Shown here: positions 54,301 through 64,000 of the stretch, in pieces
How positions within the stretch are numbered: position 1 is the stretch's first letter
How the letters are laid out: the number at the start of each line of letters is the position of its first letter
Origin: Eucommia ulmoides
Taxonomy: Eukaryota > Streptophyta > Magnoliopsida > Garryales > Eucommiaceae
NCBI GenBank assembly: GCA_016647705.1
Contig: CM028326.1
Location: 19,157,401-19,221,400, forward strand
Length of the DNA stretch: 64,000 nt
Reading direction: 5' to 3'
Program-made: the position numbers and the translations under genes
The notes under the pieces: generated by a model
Databases searched by the model: none
What the model was told of the DNA's origin: nothing
The model's input: the letters and a program-made list of their open reading frames with translations, nothing else

Positions 54301-55420
54301 GACTTATTACTTACCAATAACGCAATTATACACCTTTTTATTTGGAAAGGCTTGCTATGTTGCTTCTTGATTGAAGAAATCAGGTAGGTGTAGATAGCAG
54401 TGGCCCAAGCAAATGATTTCATTGATAGTAGATTCTCCACAAAGTGCACTAATCCCCAATTTATTGTTGTTCCCATCATTCCAAAGAAACATGTGACAAA
54501 AGATAAGAGACATAATATCCTTACAATGTCTTCAACGTCAACTTTATCATCACTGTTAATTATATTTTGCATTACTGATATCATTTATGGTGATGATATG
54601 TTGTTGACATTGTTGAATCGTCTAGCAATAAATGGTAAGATTGTTTTTTTCTCATAGTGGTGATCAATCTCTTCTTGGCCATTTTTAACACCGAGAATCA
54701 GTGAAATTTCTAGTGGTTTTAACTGTATAGATATGCCACCAATGTCAAATTTTTTGGTAGACTTAACAAGGAGACAATAATTAAGTTCAAAATTAAATCA
54801 ATGATAAAAACGAATCAAACAAGTATTCTATAGTTATGACTTCTAGTTGTAATTAAGATTAGTTAATAAAGTAACTTATTCGTTATATGACTTTAGAAAT
54901 TGTAAAATTTCTATGTCACTCTTTGTGCATTGTTGAATCGTGAGCTTTTTATCGAGAAAAGCTTTAAAAAAACAACTAAAATGGTGTTTCTTTAAGCAAA
55001 TTGATATGTGCTTCTTTGAAATTTTCTCGATTGGATTCGATGACTTCATAAAACCTCCTCAGATTGCAGCGAAATTGCCTTCCATTCAATGATGGTTTTG
55101 ATTCCTCTTGTCTTTGTTTCTCCCATTTCTTTTGTTGTGTTTCCACAAATGACTTTGATAAAGGGGGGACCCCTATATAAGGTATTTTTGACTAATTAGT
55201 ACTATGGCATTCAATGAATAAAGGCAAAAAAAAAAAAAAAATCACTTTCTTCATTACATTTTATATTTATTTATAAAATATATGCTAAGAATTCAATATA
55301 ATGATTATTTTTACCTTTTCCAAAAACCTTATTTTTTGCATTTGCTACTGATTTACGTCGGTGCACTTTTTGGCCACTAAAACTACTTGGCGTTTTGCTT
55401 CCAGATGCTGATTGGTCCAT
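51313..55420 (-). pseudogene. MULE-2 ULP/C48-type cysteine protease pseudogene, multi-exon
   Basis: It starts MDQSASGSKTPSSFSGQKVH (exon 55420-55315). Next comes RRFYEVIESNRENFKEAHIN (about 55190-54900), then a domain with FDIGGISIQLKPLEISLILG and NWGLVHFVENLLSMKSFAWA (about 54760-54300), an exon ending GKLNPEALKKITPEM (54236-54070), and a coiled-coil region (53641-52450) ending NNDWEKLRHIYKKTKYE. TRRDIFSGVKLHDLIDII (about 52370) follows, and then the C48 catalytic region: CHWSLLVF and LKHFNSL (exon to 51732), IEPKLEVMRNNPIQSDN (to 51525), DCGLIVTYIMRQYC (51442-51313). This is the plant ULP-like fold with His and Cys present and Asn where Ulp1 has Asp. Stops (ISSP*MISV, DKKL*EGL) and a frameshift near 53120 break it. 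One exon junction near 51600 is unresolved. Confidence 0.87.
53785..53975. repeat. ~100-bp tandem duplication in a protease intron
   Basis: Two copies of 'aacctaagtatgctttgtta', 'aacactgtaaatatattgca' and 'gtaaatatttgaaacaac' start near 53786 and 53888. The copies differ at several positions. Confidence 0.8.
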
Positions 55421-57233
55421 TTGCTTTAATTCAACAAATAGAAAACAAATTCAAGTCATATATAAATTTAAACAGATAATATAAGTTCATTATTTAACAG
55501 TAAAGTTTTGTTATTGAATAATTTTAAGATTGAGATAAAATAAGTTAATTGATAATTTGTTTTAACAATTTAAGATTTGGTAATGATTAAATATGCATTA
55601 ATGCTTAGTTTATATAAAAATGAAAGTTTCGATTTCCAAAATTAATTTGCATGAAGATTGGTGATTAGTGTACTGGTGCATACCTTGCTACCTGACAGTA
55701 AGTATTTGTATTTCCAGATTGCTAATGTTGGACACAGATAATGTTAGAAAAACTTCTTTATAAATTGGAAAAAAAAAAAAAAAAAAAATTGTCTTAATGT
55801 AAAGCATTACAATTAAATAATATGCATGTGTAAAACCAATGAAATTTACATATAGTAAAAAATTTATTTACGTAGACGTACCTTCACAATGTTGATAAAA
55901 AAATTCTGATTTTGTAGAATCCAGTGTTGCCTAATTTTTTTATTTACTTCACCGAATATAATAGACAGGACGATGTGAGTGTAAAATTAAATTGTTTGTG
56001 TCAATCTATAATGATTATATGAAGTTAACGAAAATATTTAAGTGGAAGCAAATATTTAGTGTAAATATTTTGTTAACACAAACTGAACAGTAAATTTTTT
56101 CATATTTGTCTTCAATTACTGTAATGGTGTAAATCCAGAGGTTAAATACTCTCCATTTTTTATGGATATTCACTATTCATACATATATATATTAAAGTAG
56201 TAGTACATTGTAAAAACAGAGGAAGAAGCAAAATATGGTATCTGCTGTTAAAAAATGAGATACAAATTCACCAACCGAATATTTACAGTAAAAAAAAAAA
56301 TAGATACATAAAGTAAAGCAGGAACAATTGATTTTTACTGTTGTAAATATGGATTTTGTTGTCAAACACATTTGGATATTTACTGCATAAATGAAATTAA
56401 AACCAACAAGCCATAAGATGAACAAGCGGTGCCAAAATCTAACCACAATGTAGCCGAAACTTTAATTTGAAACATTATGAAGATGAAAATAACTCTAATT
56501 TGTTGAATCCAAAAGCAAGAATGCTAAATGCTACTGCAAAAAAAAAAAAAAATGCTAAATTACAAACCACAACCCAATTTTGACAGTTGAAAGCATTCAC
56601 AAGCATACAGAAACAGATGACATCCAGTCTACTAAACAAATGTAGTGAATATCCAAAATTTGAAGAAATCGGTAGTGAATATCTAATCGATAGTGAATAT
56701 CCAAAAAAGAGATTGAAGAATTTGCAAATTTTGGAAAGAAAAGAAATTGTTTACAAAACCCCCCAAAATACGATCGGTACTAAAAAACCCTAATTTTTGG
56801 ATTAGAGAATTTGGTTGCATGCTCGATTGGCATAAAGTAAAGAGGGTATGATGGAGAATACCTTCACAATCTTGTAGCAACTTTTGATTTTGATGAGTCA
56901 ATCATCTCTATTTTTTCGAAGAACTTCACTGCATATATAGATCTTTCAACAACCGTTTGGAGAAAATTAGGGTTAATGGAAAAAATTTGATGAGTGTTGC
57001 TACCCGTTTGGCGGTGGAGAGAAGAAGAAGTTCGGAGTTAACCGTTATGCAGCTTCTATTTCGTCTTCTCCGGTGCATAAGCGATGGTGGGCGCATAAGA
57101 ATCTGGCTATCTGCAATTTTTTTTTAAAAAAATGACTGATTCCTATATATAGTAGGGCTATCATGGTATTGTAAAATTCTATGGGTTTAAACTTATTTTC
57201 TGTTGGGCTTTTGGGGCCCATGCAAAAGATTCC
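55421..57233. other. MULE-2 right arm, upstream of the protease gene
   Basis: Noncoding and rich in TTTACTGT/ACAGTAAA words (55497, 56087, 56285, 56334). A GC-richer block at 57000-57120 probably is the leader of the protease gene, in the same place as 6460-6690 of MULE-1. The terminal repeat ends at 57233. Confidence 0.55.
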
Positions 57234-57242
57234 TAAATTTAT

Positions 57243-57494
57243 TGGGACACTTTGTAGTATCCTAATATATATAATTTAAAAAATATAAAATACTATGGAG
57301 GCAATAAATAGTGTCCTAATAACTATCTTATAAAACACTTATTATTGCCTTAACAAGTTCAAACAAATAGAACAATATATAGTGCATTTATAACCTATTG
57401 GAGCGGCTACTTATGGGGCACCAGTCCAAGTGTCGCAATAGATACTTTATCGCGACACTTTTTCGTGTCCCGATAGACTAATTTTGTTGTATTG
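57243..57494. repeat. CACTA right subterminal region
   Basis: Words 'gggacactttgtag', 'aatagtgtcc', 'agtgtcgc' and 'gcgacactttttcgtgtccc' precede the terminal TTTTGTTGTATTG. They match in type the left subterminal words at 38741-39090 and show that the arm continues across the MULE-2 insertion. Confidence 0.7.
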
Positions 57495-57497
57495 CAG

Positions 57498-58209
57498 ACT
57501 AGATTTGAACGTTAAAAGAAAAAAATTAGATATGGAAACCAAACCAGATCTAGAGAGAGAGATGGTGGAGGGAGAGAGATTTGGTAGGGTGATGATGGCG
57601 TGGCGTTTGTGGTGGCACAACGGTGATAAGTTAGGTGTTAAGGATAGGTTAGGTGTTAGGGGTGACACGGGTTGCCCGTTCTGGCCAGATCTAGCCATAG
57701 TGGTCGCGATGGCCAGATCTGTGGTGATGGCACAGGATTGGTGGTGGCACGATGGTTCAGCGGTTGACAGATGTTGATGATAGGACTGTGCGGTGGTTGT
57801 ACGGCATTGGTGGCGCGGAGTGGTGACCAATGGCGTTGTTGGAGCCGAAATGGAAGAAGATAGGGAGAATGTTAGGGACAAAGTGCAAACTTCAGGGGTG
57901 AAAAGTGTCAAAAGTTCTAATTCTTTATGCATAGTTTCAATCTTATGAATGGAGCTCTATGAAATGCCCTTTAAAGGACTCAATGAATACAACAGTTTGC
58001 CTTGAGAAATCTGTTCCCTTACAAAAACACCTGTTTCATCATTCACTTTTGTTTTGAAACAGTTTCATAGATGATAGAACTGCAGGATTTTCCAATATAA
58101 ATCAAACAAGTTTTACATGAAGATTTAACGCTCAGGAAACAGTGTCAAGTCAAGATGACACACATCAACTCCTTGCACCGAAAATCTTACTATTTCCAAA
58201 TGAACTGCA
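57498..58209. other. Spacer right of the CACTA element
   Basis: A GGTGGTGATGG-rich stretch at 57560-57860 gives chance ORFs on both strands. Nothing with family features is present. Confidence 0.4.
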
Positions 58210-58677
58210 GGCCCCATTGGGTTACTGTTTTCGTGTTTCTCGATTTCTGTTCTCGCTCCCAAAAATTTCGAGATTAATATATAAAAATACATTTGGTAAA
58301 CAGATTTCAATTCCCAAAATTTTGGAAGTAATTAATGAATTTCTTAAAAATCTGAAAAACAAAAAAATTTTGATTCATGTTCACTCCCACAAAAATTATT
58401 ATTACTACCACCCCGCCGGACACCATCACCCCAACAGCCACCACCATCTGCGGGCTGCCACCGCCACACCGGCCACCATACATTTAATGAAAAGAAACGA
58501 ACAAATGATGCAAGACAAGCTTGTTTCTGTTCTCATAAATAAAATGAAACAATTTCAATACAATGTTGTTACCAAACATGTTTTTATTCCAAGAATACTC
58601 CATAATGGAAACATAATTTTCATCCCAATTTATTGGAAGTGAAATGGAAAAGTAGAAACACTAACCAAACACCACCT
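58210..58677. mobile_element. Probable hAT-type MITE
   Basis: The left end GGCCCCATTGGGTTACTG and the right end, reversed, GGTGGTGTTTGGTTAGTG have the TTTGGTTA(C/G)TGTTTC layout of plant hAT MITEs. Inner words such as 'cccaaaattttgg' and 'tttctgttctc' occur in both arms. I could not find an 8-bp duplication. The 166-codon ORF across it is a by-product. Confidence 0.5.
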
Positions 58678-60228
58678 TAATTCTCTCTTCTATTTCCATT
58701 CATCATTTAAGGCAACAGAGTGAATTATTCACAGGAATTAGCATGAATTATTCACAGGAATTAGCAAACTATTTTATAGCAACAATCAGCGGCAACCTCT
58801 GTTGAACATGAAGAACAAACATCCTGAGAAACTTACCATCAATAACAAGCTACTGACTACCCACTTTTCTTCAAAATAACATAAATGAACTCGACAATTT
58901 TAGCTAAGAATTATGCATTTGTTCATGTAAATGACGGAAATGGAAAAAAATTCATCGATCGACATAAAGAACCTTGGATTAACCTAAACTAGCCAAGAAT
59001 GCCTTGACCAATAGCATAAGAATTAATCCAAAGTTCGCAAATGAGTCACTAACATGTAGGGGCCGTCTGGACCTGTCTCGACCCTAAAAACTAGCTTATG
59101 AGGTGAAACTTTCCATTACACTTATAATCTGACCACCAACCCCTTCCACATCAGATGTGGGATCACCCTAACATAACATCTGTTCCAAAAGCATTTCCAC
59201 AATTAACTGTTGTCATCTGCTAACATAACCTTCAATTATGACCCTGCACCCAGTCACACAAGCATTTTCTAAAGGTTCTATACTTTAAACATAGTGCTCA
59301 GCCATCAATAAACACCTCTGCAAAAAATATTTCATAGACCAGTTTTACACTATGGTAGAACCCAAGACTATATTACCATACCAAGCATTGGTTTAAACTA
59401 TGCACTGTGTAAGCAGTATATAACTATATATGCACAAAAGTTCTTTATCACTTAGGGAAAAGGGGTCAATAACTGCTAATCAGAATTCAGAAGTCCTAAC
59501 TATGTCGGCGTTGACATTTAATCTGAAAGCATGCTTTGGTTAAACTTCTCTTCAAAGGCTTATTATGATCATAAATTCAAGTACAAAAGCTCACAGTTAA
59601 ACGAACACAAATACTTTGAATAGGTAACCAAAATCGGAGATACGCCACGTGCATGGCCAAATTCGCACCATGTAATCATCAAAACCGTAAATGCACACAA
59701 ATAAGAGATAAATTAATGAAACAAAGCATGGTACATATATCCTACAGACAAGATCTCTATATTGTGATACAAGTCAAGTAAGATCAAGAAGATGGAACTA
59801 AGACTAATGGAAAGTTAAAAGTAAATATCATCAAAGATCCCTATTAATATCCACTATTTCATACAAAAAATTGAAATACATGCAATGCAATGATTGAAGA
59901 AGTACAGATACATGTTTTCAATTCTAAACAAAACCTAACTTCCACATTACTCATCTGGTGTGAATTAATTGACCATGTAAGTAATAATAGTACCCAAATC
60001 ATTAATCAATTCAATGCAATCACTAAGATATGTTAATTCCAAGACGAAATAGGGGTAAATCAGAAGCAAATTTAGAACAAGTGTTCAGCAATCGAACAAT
60101 TAAGGATCTTTATTGCTAATTTTGATAATTCAGTGCCAAAGTAACGTTTCTTTCTACATAGTTGATTTAATTCCAATCTTTGAAAAAACACAAGGAAAAA
60201 TATATTTCGTAGATTGAACCGAGTTCAT
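58678..60228. other. Gene-poor spacer with one interspersed repeat copy
   Basis: A third, inverted copy of the AXR1-intron repeat lies at about 59062-59175 ('cacatcagatgtggg', 'cacttataatctgacca'). The rest is AT-rich and may include the 3' UTR of the gene ending at 60229. No exon is supported. Confidence 0.45.
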
Positions 60229-60609
60229 TCAATGAGCAAGAAGCATATCGTTGGTAAATACATCTATAATCGGATCAGGTGCTTCCAATACCGGACTCGC
60301 ACTGATGAAGAACATGGACTTGGCGGCCATGACCTTCTTTCTCTGCGGGCATCGCGGGCCGTAAAGTTTTCCTCCGAAGCAAGGGAAGTCATCCATCGCC
60401 GCGATCTGCGCCGTACCGGCGTTGGGAGATCGGGAGGGCGACGAAGGTGATTGTGTACGGTACAAAGGCACGTGAGTCTGCGAGTTGAGTCGGTGAGATC
60501 TCTCGCTAATTCGCGAGTCTCGGAGACGGGCTAGAGCCCCCGGCTTCAGGTAAAGGAGGTAAGTGTCGTTGTGGCTCTTCGCCAATGAAGTTCTGGCCCG
60601 GGGGTTCAT
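60229..60609 (-). CDS. Small conserved-looking plant protein of unknown function, 126 aa
   Basis: The frame begins MNPRARTSLAKSHNDTYLLY and continues LKPGALARLRDSRISERSHR; it ends IIDVFTNDMLLAH. It is basic and Ser/Pro/Arg-rich in the middle (SPSSPSRSPNAG) and has CFGGKLYGPRCPQRKK, with two cysteines, near residue 85. I see no signal peptide, membrane segment or catalytic motif. Support for a real gene comes from locally raised GC content, a clean single-exon frame, and a CT-rich leader upstream (60630-60660). The opening resembles short uncharacterised plant proteins I have seen, but I cannot assign a family. The overlapping plus-strand frame (60214-60450) is judged a shadow. Confidence 0.72.
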   Translation of the reverse strand: MNPRARTSLAKSHNDTYLLYLKPGALARLRDSRISERSHRLNSQTHVPLYRTQSPSSPSRSPNAGTAQIAAMDDFPCFGGKLYGPRCPQRKKVMAAKSMFFISASPVLEAPDPIIDVFTNDMLLAH

Positions 60610-60960
60610 GGCGGATGTGGTATGCGTGAATGAAGTTGTTACAGAGAGACAGAGAGAGAGAATGGTGATAAGGGGGAGGCAATGGGAGCGGGATTTTTAA
60701 GGACGAGAGTAGAGGCGGGAAGATGAAGGAGGGAATAGGGCGTGACGATTGACGAGAGACAAGCACGCTGTTTCAAAGAGTGAGGCGCGGGATCGGGTTT
60801 GGACCGTCTTTACTTTTCCCCTTTTTCTTTTTTTTTTTCTTTTTTTTTTGGGTTTCCTTTTTCTAAACAAAACTAGGCTTCCGAACACATCAAAAATCCT
60901 ATGGTCCATCTCCTAGAAGAGAATCTCCTCAATTTTTGTACTAGCTGTATCAAAGACTTT
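60610..60960 (-). promoter_or_regulatory. Leader and promoter region of the small gene
   Basis: Upstream of the start codon, reading on the minus strand, come CTCTCTCTGTCTCTCTGT and then a CT-rich stretch. A pyrimidine-rich leader of this kind is common in plants. Homopolymer runs lie at 60820-60850. No clear TATA box was identified. Confidence 0.35.
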
Positions 60961-60961
60961 G

Positions 60962-62143
60962 ACGGCATGTTTGGTTGGATAGAATCGAGGGCGGAATGGA
61001 ATCGCATTCCGCCCTCAATTCTTATTCCGTTGTTTAGTTCTCGAATGGAATCACTTTTGTGATTCTATTGGAATGAAATTAAATGGAATGAAATTCCATT
61101 TGAGATGGAGTGAAAAGATATTCCAACCCAATGAAATTAATATCTTCAATTATATGATAGTCCTTGTAATTAAGCCTTTAAAAATTGAGAATAAAAACAG
61201 AAATTAGATAACATAAATTGAAATTAAAGAATAGAAAGTTAGGAATAGGAATAGAAAATTGAGAACAAAACTAGAAAATTGATAACAAAAACTGAAAATT
61301 GAAAATAGAAACAAAAATTGAGAACATAAACCGAAAATTGAGAACAAAAATAAAAAATTAGAGAACAAGGAATTAAGAACATAAACTAAAAATTGAGAAT
61401 AAAAATATAAAATTATAGAACAGAAAATTGATAACAGAAATAGAAAATTGATAACAGAAATAGAAAATTGAGAACATAAACTGAAAATTGAGAACAAAAA
61501 TATAAAATTAGAGAACGAAAAATTGAGAACGAAAATTGAAAATTGAGAACAAAAACATAAAATTAGATAATAGAAATATAAAATTAAGAACAAAAATAGA
61601 AAACTGAGAATAAAAATATAAAATTAGATAACAGAAAATTGAGAACGGAAACCAAAAATTGAGAATAAAAACAAAAAATTGAGAACAAAAACAAAAAATT
61701 GAGAACATAAACTGAAAATTGAGAACAAAAAATAGAAAATTAGAGAATAGAAAATTGAAAAAGGAAACTGAAAAATTGAGAACAAAAATAGAAATCAAAG
61801 AAGAGAAACTAAAAATTGAGAACAAAAATAGAAATTAGAGAACAAAAACTTAAAATTGAGTTGAATGGTGAAATATAATAAAATGATGAAATGAATAAAA
61901 CAGTGAAATATAATAAAATTTTATTACAATCAACCAATAAGATAATGGAATAATAATTTTATAAGGGCAAAATGAAAATTTTACTATATTTCACTATTCC
62001 ATTCTTTCTTTCATTCCATAACAGCCAAACAAGATAATGGAATAATTATTTCATTCACAATTCCATTCCATTCTTTCTCTCATTCAATTACTTTTTTCAT
62101 TACATTCCATCCTCATTCCATTCCGTCCAACCAAACATGCCGT
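60962..62143. mobile_element. Non-autonomous TIR element filled with a minisatellite
   Basis: The left end ACGGCATGTTTGGTTGGA is repeated in inverted form at the right end (TCCAACCAAACATGCCGT). The arms also share GGAATGGAAT and 'attccattccattc' words. The layout fits a hAT-like or other MITE. Flanking bases (CTTTG and GAGGG) give no clear duplication. Between the arms lies a tandem array. Its right end abuts the 3' end of the LINE. Confidence 0.75.
61185..61860. repeat. ~20-bp minisatellite, roughly 30 units
   Basis: Units of the type 'gaaaattgagaacaaaaat(a)' repeat with small changes (ataaact, aatagaa, agagaac). The two long minus-strand frames rich in Phe, Leu, Ser and Gln (FSIFVLNF style) come from this array and are not genes. 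Confidence 0.88.
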
Positions 62144-62155
62144 GAGGGTATAATC

Positions 62156-63447
62156 CTAACGGACTCTTTTTTTGGTCAAAATATCAGTACAACAATTAGT
62201 TTCACGAGTAGCAAAGTGAATGATGTAATTCTTTAATAGCAGTAAACTCTTCCACATCTCAATAAACTCTTTAAATCTATAATTTTCTAGATATGGGTTA
62301 TTGATTAAAGAGACAGTTTCTGCTGAATCAATATCAATCTGAACTCTAGAAAAATCTCTACTCGTTGAAATTTTGATTTCTTCAACAATACTCCTGAGTC
62401 CTGAGTTTCGCTTCCAAATCTGTACAGCAATCAATATGACCATAGAATCATATCTTACAAGCACCCAAATGATCTCTTAACAGACCGCCAAAGCCACCTA
62501 TGCCTTGATCACCTTTCGCACTTCTATCTGTATTAAGCTTGAGGAAACCTGTTTTAGGAGGAAATAAAAAACGGAGGGTCTTTTAAAGTCATTTAGAAAA
62601 TTTGGCCCCAAGAAAGATTTAGAGAACTCTTGAGAGAAGTTTGCAATTCTCGCCAGAGTTGAGTTAGGAGAATTACACACTATCTTAATAACCTCTTTAT
62701 TTCTATATTTCCAAATTTCCCAAATGGTAGCAATAAAAATATAATAGACATGATTGAAAATACTACATTTAAGTTTGTTTTTTATCGAAACCCAAATATC
62801 AAAGGAAGATGTATTGTACCTAAAACTAAACGTATTAACTGTATCCCAAATAAGGCTAGTTTTGGGACAAGTATGAATGACATGCTCGATAGTTTCAATT
62901 TCCCCATTGCATCTTTAGCAAATGCTAGAAATATTAGCACCACGAGAAGCACCAAAAGAATTTGTAACAAGTCTTTTATGAAAAAATTTCAAAAGAAGAA
63001 TTTAAGATTTTGAGGGATTTTAAGTTTTCAAATCCAACACCAACCATTATTAGGCACAAGAACTTCATTATTCAGGTTGTCTAACTTATAAGCCGAATTT
63101 ATGGAAAATATACGAGAATTATCAAGCATCCAAAGGAGTTTATCAATAAGATTAAAGACATGAGGCTGAATATTCTCGATTTTCATCTCAGTATTATAAT
63201 CAATTAAATGTAAAATAGAATTGAGAAACCAAGAACCATTGTCATCAACAATATCTGTCACTTTAAGATCCATGGAATTTTGGAGATCATGATAACCCAG
63301 GGGTTCATTCTCTACACCACCAATCCGACTAAAGATTAATAGTAGTATCATTCCCAATTTTCCATTTGGTTAAGGTATCCTTCACAGAAATGATACTTCT
63401 CCAAATATGGGAACTACTATTAATCTTTCTCCAAGTGTTAAGATTAT
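62156..63447 (-). pseudogene. LINE (non-LTR retrotransposon) 3' end: zinc-binding and RNase H parts
   Basis: Reading on the minus strand, HIWRSIISVKDTLTKWKIGN is followed, after frame changes, by NNGWCWI*KLKIPQNLKILL. Next comes the RT zinc-binding pattern SSIC*RCNGEIETIEHVIHTC with PKTSLIWDTV, then WEIWKYRNKEV. An RNase H-like end follows, with VQIDIDSAETVSLINNPYLE and HFATRETNCCTDILTKK. This order is typical of plant L1-type LINE ORF2. The reverse transcriptase core lies beyond 63448, cut off by an LTR insertion. Several stops make it non-functional. Confidence 0.85.
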
Positions 63448-64000
63448 TGTAATATCCCGTTTTATAAAAGTTTAATATTTTTGGATTTAGTTTATAAATT
63501 CATGGTATAAGTAAATATTTGATAATTTTGGAGAGATAAGTATAATTATTGGGTCTAATATGAATTAACTTATAATTATAAGGTGTAAAGTGTAATTTTG
63601 AAATTCTTAGTGGTTAAGCAAACAATGTTGGAAAAAAAAAAAAAAAAAAGAAAAGAAAGAAAGGAGAATCAGCCACCACACACACACATATATAAATCTA
63701 TTGATATTAAGGATGAAAAAAAAAAAAAAAAAAAAAAAAGGGGGAAAGGATGTCATTAGCCTTCCTATTATATATGTATTCATATATAAGGTTGCAGGAA
63801 CTTTTGGGATATACACCCACATATATTATATATTTTTTGATTGCCGTGGATTTGACCGAGAAAAGAATATCGACTCGGATTTTGGCTTCGAATTACGGGT
63901 AAAATTTCTAACTCTTTTAATATATATATTTAATTTTTCTATTGCGTGATTTATGCTATTATTGTTGTTAAATTTTTACTGTTAAATTTTATGAAATAAT
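63448..64000 (+). mobile_element. Start of a Ty3-type LTR, truncated by the window end
   Basis: TGTAATATCCCGTTTTATAA opens at 63448, inside the LINE. Layout resembles LTR C (TGTAAGACCCGG start, 'tgggtctaat', a poly-A run before a CACACACA-type tract). The other end, the duplication and any internal region lie beyond the window. Confidence 0.7.

Noticed and set aside
57447-57932. 161-codon minus-strand ORF and its plus-strand partner
   Set aside because: It crosses the CACTA terminus and a simple GGTGGT region; no family features.
58142-58642. 166-codon plus-strand ORF
   Set aside because: It lies within the hAT-type MITE and shows no conserved motif.
61204-61825. Phe/Leu-rich ORFs resembling a membrane protein
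   Set aside because: They are translations of the 20-bp minisatellite.

Overview
The window is nuclear DNA of a flowering plant. The evidence is an AXR1 gene with 14 exons and GT-AG introns, AT-rich spacers, Athila-like and Tekay-like LTRs, and hAT, CACTA and Mutator-like transposons. The low GC and TE mix suggest a eudicot; I cannot name a species. All boundaries were read by eye.

Region 1 (466-6117, minus strand) is a complete-looking AXR1 gene, the regulatory subunit of the NEDD8-activating enzyme. All 14 exons can be placed and they join in phase to a 524-residue protein. A Mutator-like element, MULE-1 (6291-13848), starts only 174 bp upstream of its start codon and is flanked by a perfect 9-bp target duplication. 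Region 2 (14985-20000) is a decayed gag-like locus with a hAT element inside it. Region 3 (20677-33673) is a three-layer nest. A Ty3-type solo LTR was hit by an Athila-like non-autonomous retrotransposon, whose 5' LTR was hit by a second, related one. Each layer has a matching 5-bp duplication. Region 4 (33950-38092) holds two solo LTRs of the SIRE/Maximus style separated by a simple-sequence array.

Region 5 (38721-57494) is a CACTA transposon with CAG on both sides. It contains MULE-2 (42459-57233), which has a perfect 9-bp duplication. MULE-2 has itself collected a 3.2-kb solo LTR in its transposase intron and an 802-bp foldback element between its two genes. Region 6 (57498-64000) carries a hAT-type MITE, a small conserved-looking gene (60229-60609, minus), a TIR element filled with a ~20-bp minisatellite, the 3' end of a LINE, and the start of another LTR that runs off the window.

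The main biological unit is the MULE pair. Both copies encode, convergently, a MuDR-type transposase (a possible ubiquitin-fold/PB1-like N-terminus, a DNA-binding domain, a DDE core, a SWIM finger and a CCHC knuckle) and a spliced Ulp1/C48-type cysteine protease with a large N-terminal region. The layout matches the ULP-carrying (Kaonashi/CUMULE-like) MULEs known in plants. Both copies are damaged. MULE-2 keeps the His and Cys regions of the protease; MULE-1 has lost the N-terminal exons, the HW pair and the Cys exon.
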